Shown here: one piece after another, positions 23,603-36,375 of the stretch
How positions within the stretch are numbered: the first letter of the stretch is position 1
How the letters are laid out: every line of letters starts with the position of its first letter
DNA from: Mallotus nudiflorus
Taxonomy: Eukaryota; Streptophyta; Magnoliopsida; Malpighiales; Euphorbiaceae
Assembly (NCBI GenBank): GCA_947683625.1
Contig: CANTUR010000455.1
Location: forward strand, 638,001-702,000
Length of the DNA: 64,000 bases
Reading direction: 5' to 3'
The notes under the pieces: model-generated
Told to the model about the DNA's origin: nothing
The model's input: the letters and a program-made list of their open reading frames with translations, nothing else
Database searches by the model: none
Position numbers and translations under genes: made by a program

Positions 23603-23805
23603 TGTTGGAGTGAGTAATTAAAGGAGAAAAATTAGTGGAAAATTGAAGGAATAATCTTAACATTGATTAGTGTATATTAGTGATTTTGTATTCAAAAATA
23701 GTTTTATATAAATAGAATACCAACTTGTAACTTGTATGAGGAAAATATATGTATAAAAAAAGGGAGATAAGAATTTTTCTCTTCTCTCACTAGAGGCTGA
23801 TGTCA
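23603..23805 (+). repeat. Probable 5' LTR of the second copia element
   Basis: A 203-bp block with TG at its start and CA at its end, a TATATAA box near 23706, and a PBS directly after. It has no second copy in the window, so its left boundary rests on the TG and the position just after the Tourist MITE. Confidence 0.55.
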
Positions 23806-24900
23806 TGGTATTAGAGCAACAATTTAGGGACCTAAAGATCAGAATTTATGACAAAACAAACAAACAAACTTGGCAGCATATATATCCGAAGGAAATCCAC
23901 TACTGCCAGCTTAGACAACCTAATGTCCAAGATGCAACAAGCGTTAACCTAGAACCTAATTCAGACCCTAATAACCATAAGCCAAGACACCTTCAATACC
24001 CAAATCAGAATAAGATTAGATCAAACCAACTGTACTTTATGGTCTCAAGTGATGGAAATGTATATAGTTGGTAAGGATAAACTAGGGTATATTACTGGAG
24101 ACATTTTACAACCTAAGCTAATATATCTGACCTTTTGAAAGTGGAGAACAAAGAATGTTGTTGTAAAGGGATGACTTATAAACTCTATAAATTTGTCACT
24201 GATTGGCAACTTCATTCGATATCCCATTGTAAAATAGATATGGAATTCGATTGACATAACCTTTTTATGGATTGGATACATCACAGGTGTAAAAGCTACA
24301 AGAAGTGTAGCTCGGATAAGACATGTTAGAGGATCCATCAAGTCATGTTAAAATAACCTTCAAGGGTTATGGAGGGAGTTTGTCTTTTGGTGACCAAATC
24401 CAATGAAATGTGCTATAGATTTACAAATCTATAAAGCCTACATATAGAAAGATAAGGTTTATAACTTTCTGGATGGATTAGATGATCAACTAGATAAAGT
24501 TTGAAGTGATGTACTATAAATACAACCATCTCCTATGATCAAGCAAGCCTATGCTCAGGTCTAAAGAGAGGATATCCAACAAGCTATTGTGTTGTGTTGC
24601 ACAGAGACCATATCAAGTACTGCAATAATCTTTAAAAGGTATAAGGCTAAACCTTTTGGCTCAAAAATCTCCAAGATTATCGCATTATCCATGAATGATG
24701 GAAAGAAAAAAGAAAAAGGATAAGCTGAGGAAGGAGGGTGTGCCCATTGTAAGAATATAAAACATACTTGAGAGACTTGCTTTAAGTTGCATGAGTACCT
24801 CAAGTGGTGGTACAAGCTAAAGAAGAAAAAAGAAATGAAAAACATATGCAAGTGGAAGTATTGGCCAAGCAACATTAACCAACATCAAATCTCAACTGTC
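23806..24900 (+). pseudogene. Copia gag pseudogene (second element)
   Basis: Broken reading frames with frequent stops. Near 24740-24810 they give the knuckle CAHCKNIKHT.ETCFKLHEYLKWW (dot marks a stop codon), the CX2CX4HX4C pattern plus FKLHGYPDWW-type tail of Retrofit/Ale-type copia gag. The open piece 23805-24074 overlaps the PBS and is not itself the protein start. Non-functional. Confidence 0.65.
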
Positions 24901-26950
24901 ACTTGTGCTGAGTAAAGATTCTCTTTCTAAGAACACAACCGAGTCTCTTTGTGGTCTAGAAAACATTATGGTTTATATTGCTTTAAACAAGGAAACTTTA
25001 GTTAATTATTGATTCATAGGTGACTGACCATATGGCTTTTAATTCAAAAGACTTAGTGGAATCTAACCCACTTAAATGAACATAGATTATTTATGCTAAT
25101 AATGTGACATATGCAGTTACAGGAATTGGAAAAGTAGCTTTTTGCCCTTCATTTTTCTTACCAAATACTTTATTAGTTCCCTTTATTTCAAAAAAAATTA
25201 TTGTATATAGGCCAAACCATTGAAGAATCAAATTATTATGCATTGATATATTTAAATTTATATTTATTTTAAGATATTCTTACAAAGGAGATTATTGGTC
25301 ATGGTATTAAAAGGGGGCTATGTTGTATGGATGATTTTAACCTTGGTAAGATGAACGTTATGCACCAGACAAGCATTAAAGAATAGTAAATTTGGTTGTG
25401 GCACTAACGCTTAGGATAATTTTTATTCTTTTACTTGAAGCTCTTGTTTCTGAATTTGTTTTCAAAGTTCGATGAGTTGATGTTTAGATGTGAAACTTGT
25501 GTCTAAGCTAAAATTAATCATGTGTCGTACTAAATAAGTCCAAACAAATATGAAACTTCATTTTCTTTGATTCATTTTATTTTATAGGGACCTGCTCCTA
25601 ATTCATATGTGTCTAGTGCTAAATGGCTTATGACCCTTATTGATAATTGTACATGTATGACTTGGCTTTATTTGATGAAACATAAGCATAAAGTGTTTAG
25701 TATTTTATAATCCTTTCAAAATATAATTAAGACACAGTTCTTAGGTTGGCTTTAAATTGTTTGATTAGATAATGGAGGAGTATATGTCAACTATGAGTTC
25801 CAATAGTACTTTTAAAGCCATGGCATGTATCATGAGACTACATGTTCTCAACACACCATAACAAAATGGGATTATTAAATGAAAGAACATGCATATATTT
25901 ATGACGGTCCGAGCTCCTATAATAGAGGCTCACACACCCGGAAAATACTAAATTGATGTTATATGTGATACTATTTACCTACTAAAATGAATGCCCTCTC
26001 GTGTTTTAGACTTTGAAACTCTACTTCAAGCTTTTGCTTGTCATGTCCAATTGTCGTTCATTTTTATGTTGCCCCCTTGAACATTTGGTTTAGTGATTTA
26101 TATTCACCTGCATCAAACCCATAAATCAAAATTTAATCCATGTGTTTTAAGATTTATTTTTTAGGATATGGAACTCATAAGAAGAGATATCTATGCTACA
26201 ACCTTACTACTCAATACATGTACACTTCTATGAATGTGACTTTTCTAGAGTCAAATTTTTTTTTCCAAATTGAGATACTCATTCTTCCTTTCAAAGAGAG
26301 CCATTAAGTGAAGAGAAAAATTAAAAATTAAAAATTAGAAAATTGGATAAGCTAGGGAGATACAAACTTAGAAGAGAACTCGGGAGGATTAAAAGGAAAG
26401 AGAAATAATACTGAGTTAAAAGGAAACTCGAAAGGACGAAATATAATATCAATTTGGAAGAGAACTCAAAAAAGATTTTTGATTTGAAAAGGAACTCCAA
26501 AGAAAGTAAAAATAGTACTGAGCATTCCAAACATGATGATCTCGAGCATGAACATCTAAATAACCCCCCACACCTTTATACAAAATGACTTATCTCTTAA
26601 GAATACTCCTAAGGTGCAAAATTTGAACTCTTTTTGTTTAAATATTATAGATGACTATGTTCGCTATAAATTACATGTTAGACATAACCGAAGGAAGCCA
26701 CCAAGTTGATACTCACCAAATCAAGAAGGAAAAGTGAGGAAATATCCCATTGTTCATCAAGTAATCACATAGAAATTCTCTTGGTCTTTAAAAGAATTTG
26801 TGCACAAGCTATCGGCCTAGTATGTTCCTCATATAATATAAGAAGCCTTGAACAACCCAAATGGACCTGAGCAACAATTGACGAGATGGCAACTCTTTAG
26901 AAGAATGACATAACTTATGTATATGATAAACCATAGACACTGGAATCTTT
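24901..26950 (+). pseudogene. Copia integrase and linker pseudogene (second element)
   Basis: Recognisable scraps in order: LIHF near the first integrase aspartate (about 25580), DNGG-like text near 25770, NTP.QNGIIK.KN near 25850-25885 (dots are stop codons), and QTHKSKFNPCVLRFIF near 26120 (the KFDPR.CIFLGY-type end). The linker KYPIVHQVITQKFSWSLKEF lies near 26740. In the DDE motif the glutamate codon has become AAA (25877-25879) and the next codon a stop. RT is absent. Confidence 0.65.
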
Positions 26951-28042
26951 AGCCCTCAATTATAATAATACCCCACCATTTTGTTAATATGCAATAACTT
27001 CATATAAATTCTCGAACACATTTGCTACCATGTTCTAGCAGTTGCTTTGAACGATTATATGGTTACTGCAACTAACCTAAAGAATTTTATAAATAAATGG
27101 TGTGGTGCAGCTCTAATTGTAGTTAATTTTACTTATAAATCTCTAATTCTAGTTACTCATTTAAGCCTAATATAGCTATTAAAGAGTGATTGATGCTACT
27201 AGTGGTATAATTGCAGAATAATGGTTGTAAAAACTAGTTGTAATCCCATATTTTAAAGTCTAAATTAGCTGTGTCTGCTTGGTATTTTCTTCTATATAAA
27301 TAGGTCATTTTCTTATACTGAGATCATAATATATATGAATGAATTCTAAATTTTCTTATGAGAAAAATTTGCTTTTAAGTTCTTGATTGAACTTTGTGAC
27401 TTATCAAATTTAATATAGCTTGTGGCGTCAAAATATAAATATTTATTTTCTTTTTCATCTATCAAACATCCTTCTTTATGGCATGGGGATTCTCAAAGTT
27501 TGTTTTGGTTATTTATCCTTATTGGTAAAGGGTTGAAATAGTTTAATTTTATCTTCTTATCCATAATCTTGAACAGTCCTAACTTATAAATTGTGGAAAG
27601 TGATATTGTCTTTAATTCAAACTTATCATAGATTTCTATCTATTAGGGAATTCAAGGCTGACACTATTGATTTTCATCACCTTATCAGCATTTCAAAATT
27701 AAAAAAATAAATTTATAATTTTGATCAATTCATTAATATTTATCAATTTTATTTTATATTTATCTTTTATGTTTGATTTCATTAATTTAACATTCTTTTG
27801 AAGTAATGTATTATATATATTACTTTCATTTTAGATGATACTAATTTTAAATGGAACAAAAAATAATAAATTAAGTAAAAGAATTAATATATAATAAATT
27901 TATGAATATCTATAAATTTAAAATCACCACTTGACTTTTGAGTTAGCTTGTGCATTTTGTATAGTTCAAAAATATATATTGGTAGAGATATGTGTACATA
28001 TCTAAAATATTTAAAAAAATTGAAGAATTACATTATTTTATA
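26951..28042. other. AT-rich intergenic DNA
   Basis: No gene seen. A TATATAAATAGG box near 27294 followed by ATCATAATATATATG looks promoter- or LTR-like, but it does not match the LTR at 23603. Confidence 0.4.
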
Positions 28043-28109
28043 GGGAAATATATCTGGTCTATTATCAACTTTGGACCAATTATCAATTTAATCCTATTTT
28101 TGAAGATAT
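28043..28109. repeat. MULE left TIR, outer part
   Basis: The first 67 bp of the left TIR, up to the gypsy insertion. It is the inverted counterpart of about 50545-50613. Confidence 0.85.
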
Positions 28110-31099
28110 TATTATAATCTGTATTTTGGTTATTGAATTAAATATTATTTTGATGAAATTTATTGTTAAGTAATTATTTAAGTGAGTATGTGTATAAATA
28201 TTTGAGAGGAATTATTGATTTTTAATTATTATTTTAGTTAATTAGTGTTAAATTAAATTTTTGGGATTAATTAGTGTATTTGGAATACTTTAATGCATTT
28301 AATAATTATTAGAATATATTTATATTAAATGTGGATTAGTAAGTTTGATTATTCGTGAAATTAAATTTGAAATTTTTATGTTGAATATTATTTTAATATT
28401 ATTATTAATATTTCGGGATTAATTAGTGTCAATTAATATTTGATCATTAATATTTATGTAACTTTATTAAATTTAAATTAATTATTGAGTATAAGTATAT
28501 GTATATATTTTGTGGGTGAGAATATTTGAGAATAGATATTTTAATTTTTAATTATTATACTTTTTTTCCTTTTTTTTTAAAAAAAGACTGGTCAAATATT
28601 TTTTGGTAGTCTTCTTCTCCTTCTCCCTTATTTGTTTTTCTGTTCCTTTCTTCTACCATAACCACCCCTGCAACTCAACACCACCACCTCAGGGCATGAG
28701 ATTGGTCTCTTTTGGAAGCTCATCCTCCGGGTTCTCAAATTTTCAAACCGTTTCGAATTTCAATCCCGATAACTATCCCGTTTTTATATATTTCTATTTT
28801 TAGTATTTTGAGTTTTTATTAGTTTAAGCCTTTATATGATTTTATTAGCTATTGTTGCTTTGAGATTAATTGTTGTAGAGGTTGTGAGGAAATTAAATGT
28901 GATTTTTATTTATTTTTTTCAAAAAAAATTGAATTTCCAGGCTTTGTGGTTTCTGTTCATGTACTGTTCTGAGCTCGAGAAAATTATATTTTTAATAAAT
29001 TCTAATAATTACTTTAAGCATATTTTGTGAAGAAAGTATATTGAAATTATGTTCCGATTGTTTATTATGAATTTTCGAATGTTTATATAAAAATTAGATT
29101 TTTGGAAAAAATTAGTATAAATTGGTACTTTTTATATTTTAGTTGAAATTATTGTTAACTATTATGTTCTTGGCAGTTTTTGAATAATAAAAATTATTAA
29201 ATTAATTTTTATGAATTATTTACTATTTTTAGCTAATTAATAATAATTTTCGGAAATATATTCAAATAATAGTTTTATTTATTATTTTTATGATTAAACA
29301 AAAATTTAGCTATTTTTATTATATATTTGAGCAATTTAAATGAATATCTATGCTATTTGATTTTGAATATTTGAAAAATGGATTTTTGTTAATATTATTT
29401 AATTATATTTGGGATCTTATTAATTACTTTGAAAATGAATATCTATGATGTTTTTATTAGTTAAATAAATTGAATTGTGGTATTTTATTGATTTTTATGA
29501 ATTTTAGTGAATTATTAATATTTATTATTATATTATTAATTTTTGTGTATATTGGTTCTCGGTTAGGCAATTTATGTAGTTTGGGAGTCCAACCCGAGAA
29601 GTTGAGAATTTTGTGTATTTGAAGTGTATTTGCGTGCAGGATCAGCTCTACTTTTAATAGAGAGATGTCTGTTTTACAGAGTATACTTTGCCAAATTTTC
29701 GATAGATTTCTCATAAAACATGACATCGGGTTGATTTTATTAGAGTCGTATTTTAATCAAGTCCTTCCTTAGAAATCTATAATTTATAGGATTTCCCTTT
29801 TTTTAATTCCCTTTTTTTTTCTTTTTTTCTTTAGTCACGCCTCCAGTCGAGTCGATAGGTCGAGGTCGAGGTCGAACGCGACTCCGTAGAGGAGCGCATT
29901 CAGCCTGTAAGTTAATAATTGAACTGTGTATAGGGAAATATGTATATGTACATATCAATTGATTGATTTTGATGAATAGGAGAATTTATTAAAGAATTAT
30001 ATTATTATATGAATATTTATTAAATTTGAATTCTCCTATTATTACTATATTTATATTAGCATGTTTATGTTAAATTTTAATATGATTAGTAAATTTTATT
30101 TTATTTCATTTTTATTATAATCTTTCTTGTTTATTTATTTTAAAATAAATTACGGTAGAACGGGCTACCTGATGGGTTTTATTAGAACCATGTGCGCACC
30201 AGTAGGATTGAGAGTGAGTGTTGGTGGTTATAAGGCTCGGTGATACTTTGTTATTGGTCATGATTTTGTGAGAATATATATAAGGCTCAGTGATGCTTTG
30301 CTCTCGGACGTGATTTATATATTACTGGGGCCGGTAGCTCGGAGATGCTTTCCTCTCGGAAACCGCCAATAAATATCGATTAAAGTGAATTGACTATGGC
30401 TGGTAGCTCGGTTGATGATTTACTCTCGGGAACTGGCAGTCTTTGGATTATAAGAGAGTTGAAAGACTATTAGAATTGTGGACTAGAGTTCTACTTAGTT
30501 TTTTTTTTTTTTATGAAAATGATTTAAGAAAGTTTATTATATTTATATAGTAATTTATGATTTCAAATACTTCATTTTGGTAAAAGATGATTTCAATAAA
30601 TCAAATGTTTCAAATTGTAAATTATAAATTTTATATTTTTCATAAATTACATTTTAAAGGAGATTTTCTTACTATATACATTTCTTTTATTAACTTACTC
30701 AGTGAGGTTTGACTCCCCTCAATAATTTTTTCAGGATCTTTTACTTCAAACCTCCCTATTAAACTTATTCACCGGACTCTTTCCTCCCCAGCCGACTTAT
30801 GTAAATATTGAATTATTGCTTTTCTTGTATTTTAGTAAACGCTACAGTAGTAGTACTCTTTATTTTAGTATGTGTAATGTATTAGACTGTGTTTCGATAT
30901 TTGAATATTGTATGAACTTATTTTATTATGTTATGAGATCATGATTTATTTTATATTAATTAAAGTTTTAATTATGATGTATTTTTATATTATGTTTGCA
31001 TATGTTTTTATTTTTTTAGGCTTGCTCTGGATTTCGGTTACTTTATGTATTCTCATTCTCTAGCGCTGGTCACGTGCCCTTTGGGTTCCGGTCATGACA
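28110..31099 (+). repeat. 5' LTR of the Tekay-like element
   Basis: Begins TATTATAATCTG, where the 3' copy has TGTTATAACCTG (two deamination-type changes), and ends CATGACA. It contains a GC-richer island (28640-28790), the conserved LTR core at 29641-29727, and a set of AGCTCGG/CTCTCGG subrepeats (30219-30445). Confidence 0.9.
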
Positions 31100-31103
31100 A
31101 AGT

Positions 31104-31115
31104 TAGTATTAAAGC
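31104..31115 (+). other. Degenerate initiator-Met PBS
   Basis: TAGTATTAAAGC differs from TGGTATCAGAGC by three transitions (G-to-A, C-to-T, G-to-A). It lies five bases from the LTR end. Confidence 0.8.
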
Positions 31116-31289
31116 CTAAGTTTAGTGTTGTGGACTTAGGTTAGTAGAGTTGAGTTTTTTTTAAAACTACTGTAGTGAAATTAGGTTCGACTGTGTCTTT
31201 GATAAGTCTTCCTTGTTTTAATTTTTCGCGAAACCGTTAGGATGTCTGTTTATGTTTAAATTGTAAGTTTTTTTTGTTCTTTTAAGATT

Positions 31290-32662
31290 ATGGCGAGCGT
31301 GAGTCGCTCCATCAATCGATGAGACCGATGATGGAGAGTCTTTTAAGGATGAGGAGCCTGTGGGTCAAGTTTTCGATGATGCTACCTATGCACCAGGAGT
31401 TCCGCAGGGTGCAATGTCGATACGTCCAGCCATATCGCAAATGCAACCTCTATTTCAGTAAATTTTTATGACTTCCACGTATTTTGAAGTGATGTGAATG
31501 CGAACTACTTTTACCATAGATACAATATGTATTGATAAGTAGTCCTTTCAAATTGTAATTGTGATTCTAGTTTCAGCCTCTGGTACACATATCTAGTATA
31601 TGGGTATGTTAGAGGTAGTTATAACTCAGAGGCCAGAGCAATTACCATAAGTGGAGCAGACAATTTTTGAACTAGAACTTGAAACACCTATGGCAAAGGT
31701 AGCTAGGATTGATGAGGGCTTGGTATTGCTTAACCAAGCATGACAAGTGTTCAAATATGCTTGATGGAGAAATCAGAAGATGTCTAGCATGGACACAACA
31801 CGTTTGTACTCTTCGAGGGTGAAGTTGTCAATTATGAATGCAACATAAGATTGGTTCATGTAGTCAAATTAGCTTTATGTGACTACCGTGACATGATTTG
31901 ACTTTAAAGAGTGAATTCTAAGAAACTTTTATCCACCTTCAAGCAGGGATAATTTCACATGACGGCTATTGTGTAGAGCAAGAGAAAAAGCGATCAATTG
32001 AGAAGAACATATGTGAACTCTTTAATCTGTCACGTCATATTGTAGACGTGATACAGTATAAGATAAGACTGGTAGAACTGTATGTTATAGGATTAAGTTT
32101 AGTATATATATTAGCATCCAAGTTGAATACTGAAATTTAGAAAGTTATTCGCGGAATCAGTCCTTTGGGGTGTTATCAACTTAGGCATGATTTTATAAAT
32201 GAAATTGTTAGCTCGACATTATGCTACTCTGGGTTACTGAGAGTAAGTGAGACTTTCTGCGCCTATAACTGCTAGGGATTTCTAGGACATAACTATGAGT
32301 GCACATAAGAGGATGATTGATTATATTTTCCTTAGTTTTGATTTAAGTTACGAATAAGATCGAGTTTTGTGATGAAGATATTTTAAAGAGCTAGTTGATG
32401 ATATTATTGGCATTTTAACGTGTTTATGGCATGATTTAAGAATGTGTTTGTAAACTGAATTTTCGTGAAGTATGCTTAATGAACTTATTATTACTATCGA
32501 TATATTCATTATGATTTAAATTATTTGAAGTGATTTAGGTTTGTTTTATACGAATTAAGAAATACTAAATTTTGAGGATATTGGTTGATAAATTAAAACT
32601 TTAGTGATATAGATTATGAAGTTATTAGATTTTGGATTTTAAGAAAATGACTAGGACTGGAG
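31290..32662 (+). pseudogene. Gypsy gag pseudogene (Tekay-like element)
   Basis: From ATG 31290 (MASVSRSINR) the frame breaks quickly. Around 31900-32110 the pieces SEF.ETFIHLQAG (dot marks a stop), EKNICELFNLSRHIVDVIQY and KIRLVELYVIGL sit where chromovirus gag has its WxxFKxEF...YYP...FLxL core. The call rests on position after the PBS and this weak pattern. Solo LTR A interrupts what follows. Confidence 0.5.
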
Positions 32663-33165
32663 GTAGATTTCACGACCCAAAACAGGGGGCCATGACCGGC
32701 GCTAGGGAACGGGAATTCTTTCGAATCTGGAACCCGTAGCAAGCCTTAAAAATAAAAGCATGCAATGAAATGAAATAGATAAAATATTGTACAGCGAAAA
32801 TTACATCTCAAATATAAAATAAATTCTCAACATCCTTTAATATCATAAAATCACATCATATATATAATAAAATCTTTAAGTACAAATATTTCAGAGTAGC
32901 ACTCTGAATTTAAAATCTTATAGGATTATAGTAATAAATACAACCCACAACAGAATTAAGTATAACCACTACTGCAGTGTCTAGAATACAAAATAAAACT
33001 CAAGTAAGCATTTTACATTATAAAGCCGGAGCGGAAGAAATCTGGCGTACAGGTCTAATGCTGAGGTCTGAGGACAAACACTCTCCTGAAAAATATCAAC
33101 AAAGAGGAGTTAGACCTCATTGAGTGAATTATTATAATATATATACATGCATCTCTTATATAACA

Positions 33166-33166
<1 letters not shown>

Positions 33167-33217
<51 letters not shown>

Positions 33218-33222
33218 TATAT

Positions 33223-33284
<62 letters not shown>

Positions 33285-33299
33285 TGTGTGTGTGTGTGC
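33167..33299. repeat. Compound microsatellite (TA)n(TG)n
   Basis: About 36 TA units with small interruptions run straight into about 28 TG units. The open frames here on both strands are products of the repeat. Confidence 0.95.
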
Positions 33300-35659
33300 A
33301 GACATGTACACATAGATGTTGAAAAATCACTTCATATATAGTACTGAAAAAAAATATCAGTTTATAAAGGATCAAATAGAACCTTAAATGATCACAACCT
33401 TAAATAGTATTAGACAACACTCTAGCCATACAGGCTCACTTAGTTCCAAATAAATTCACTTATTCCATTTGGACAGTAGACTGGCCTCGAGACACTAAGT
33501 CAATCGAGCTCCAGCAGTCTGACTGTCAGTGTGATTGGCCCTGAGACACTTGGTCAATCGAGCTCCAGCGATCACACTCTCATATCACATCTCACATCAA
33601 TCAAATCAAATCAATCAAGTCATAATCCACAAATAGGTTAGTAATTTAACCTACAATCTATCGTTGTACCGGTACGTACTCAGTCCTAGTGTTGCCCACT
33701 AGGTAGCACGTTTTATTGATATCCTTCATTAAAATAAACTCATACATTCGTAAAACAAATGATGCATGATATTGATTTAAATGGCAATATAAACCATATA
33801 TATACTAAAAATATACCTAAAATAAACTAAGTATATTTCAAGTATATATATGTTAGATAAATTCAATTGAATTATAAAATAAACAAAAAATAAACCATAT
33901 TTATACTTAAAACAATTTAGGTATAAATCAAAAGTAAAACATGCATTTATTTCAAAGTATACCAAAAATATACCTAAAATATACTAATAATTTATTAAAG
34001 CAATTTATGCATAAATCATGCAATTAAAACATATATTTCTAAAACATGCAACCTAAATACACGTATATATAAAATAACAACTCACAGTTGTGCGCTCCAC
34101 GAGACAGGTCTGACGGGCATGGTCCACTAGGCCTCGGTCTTGGCGTAACTAAACAATCAAATCACAACATAAAATCAGAACGAATCTAACTTAACTTCTA
34201 GAGACTCAATCTAGAATTCTAGACACAAACAGATACAGAATCAAACCTAATGTCAAGTTTTACGAGAAATCTACCAAAAATTCGATAGAACCTCCTCTGT
34301 AAAATGGACATCTCTCTACTTCAAAAGTAAAGCCGATTCTATAAGAAAAATACACTTCGAATATAGATTTCTCAAAACCCCTCGATCGGACCGCAAACTG
34401 TAATTCCCACTGATCGAGGTTCACAATTCACAAGATATACACAAAATATGTTAAAATTCCATAAATACCAAAAATACCCTTTTTATACCAAAATATAGCA
34501 ATTTACATGTTTAAACATTAAAAATAATTATTTACTTAACAATTACTTAAAAACCCTAATATTAATATAATATTATTAAAAATCGATAATAACTCGATAA
34601 ATTCATAAATATTAATAGAAATTCATTTTATAAATCTAAATTACTTGATTAGCCCAAAAACATACTAAAAATTATTAAAAACCCATTTATTTACAAAAAT
34701 AGTATGTTATATATAATTTGAAAATAATTTTCGTAAAATAGTTTTAATTAGTTAAAAATAGTAAATAATTTGTAAAAAATCATTTTTATACCTCAAATAA
34801 TTATTAAAACCAATTTAAATTAATATTCAACTAATATTACTAGTAAATTATCAAATAGCCCTAATATATAATAATTCACATAATATACAATAATTACTCA
34901 AAAATTCACTAAAATTTATATAATTACTCTAAAATTATTTTATCAACATATAATTCGATAAAATCAATAATTATACTCAATTAACCAATTAATTTTAACA
35001 AAATACATATATAACCTATATTTCTAAAATTCACATAAACTAAATAAAATTATTTTAATTACACAAAAATCACAAAAATTATAAATTAAATTCTATAATT
35101 ATTTTCAATCACCATAAACACCAAAAATCACAATTTCACAATTTATTTAATTAATTTACGAAAATTAGAAAATAATAATAAAATAATCAAAAATTCACAA
35201 AAATCAAAATAAATTCCAAAAATTCCACAAAAATTCTAGACTATATATTAAGCTAGTAGAATCAACTTTTGTGAAGGAATCAAGTTTGAATATCAAAAAT
35301 CTAAGTTCAAAAAAATTAAGAAACAAAAGAGGCTAAAATTGAAATCAAGCTCAAATCCTTACCAAATCGAGTTTTCAAGCTACAAGGAGCTTGGAATCGA
35401 CTTCTATGGAGTTATAGGAGCTCAAAGGCACCGGAAACGCCTTGAACGAAGGAAGGATGAATTTCTGCAATTCCGGCTTCCATAGGCCACAGACAGCATC
35501 GGAGAAGGTGACAAGGATGGCAGAGCTGTTGGAGAAGACGGTGGCACACTAGGAGGAACTCTGATGGCCTCTGATCGGCATTGTAGAGGTGAGGGGGGTG
35601 AGGGGGTGTGAGGGGTGAGGAAGAAGAAGTTGTTTTATTTGTATGTATATATATATATA

Positions 35660-35911
35660 TTATAACTCTAACTTTAATAATATAATTAAATAATAATATA
35701 CACACATTAAACACACACCACACAATATTCTATACATTTATATACATATACATACACCATATATATATATATATATATATATATAACCCTAATAATTATA
35801 ATAATATATATATATGCATGTATATGTATATATATTAATATACAAAATATTGATCATGCATGAAACCATACAATTTAATAAAATAAAATAACATTAATCA
35901 ATAAAATATTA

Positions 35912-35970
<59 letters not shown>

Positions 35971-36061
35971 CTCTAACTTTAATAATATAATTAAATAATA
36001 ATATACACACATTAAACACACACCACACAATATTATATACATTTATATACATATACATACA

Positions 36062-36104
<43 letters not shown>

Positions 36105-36202
36105 TGTATATGTATATATATTAATATACAAAATATTGATCATGCATGAAACCATACAATTTAATAAAATAAAATAACATTAATCAATAAAATATTATTT
36201 AA
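35660..36202. repeat. Duplicated ~250-bp block inside solo LTR A
   Basis: TTATAACTCTAACTTTAATA at 35660 recurs at 35965. The two copies are almost identical for some 240 bp, down to ATCAATAAAATATTATTTAA. Copy 2 lacks a short segment with AACCCTAATAATTATAATA. Confidence 0.9.
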
Positions 36203-36375
36203 ATATTATTTCCAAAAATAATAGGTTTCGAAAAAAATTTTACGTGGAAAACTTTAAATAAACGTAAATAACATTAATTATTAACAAAATAATTAAATAG
36301 TCAAATATATATTAAAATTATTAATATTGCATATCCCGATACAATATAAAATATTTAAAAACTCGGGTTGTTACA

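Larger units (their letters stand above)
23603..26950 (+). mobile_element. Second Ty1/copia element, heavily decayed
   Basis: Starts with a short LTR-like block (23603-23805, TGTTGGAG...GTCA), then a one-mismatch initiator-Met PBS (TGGTATTAGAGC, 23806-23817). Decayed gag, zinc knuckle, integrase and the pre-RT linker follow in copia order (Retrofit/Ale-like). The match stops just before reverse transcriptase. No 3' LTR copy was found, so the element is truncated and the right limit is approximate. Confidence 0.75.
32668..36375 (-). mobile_element. Solo LTR A (gypsy, minus orientation)
   Basis: A 3,708-bp LTR with no internal region, flanked by GTAGA on both sides (32663-32667 and 36376-36380). 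On the minus strand it starts TGTAACAACCCGAG and ends GGGTCGTGAAA, the final CA having changed to AA. It is related to solo LTR B. It holds a (TA)n(TG)n tract (33167-33299), the conserved LTR core (34250-34340), a GC-rich island (35410-35620) and an internal 305-bp duplication. Confidence 0.9.

Noticed and set aside
26990..27360. LTR-like end with a TATA box after the second copia element
   Set aside because: It does not match the 5' LTR at 23603-23805, so it cannot be called its 3' LTR.
33055..33375. Several overlapping open frames rich in H-T or Y-I or C-V repeats
   Set aside because: They are translations of the (TA)n(TG)n microsatellite on both strands.
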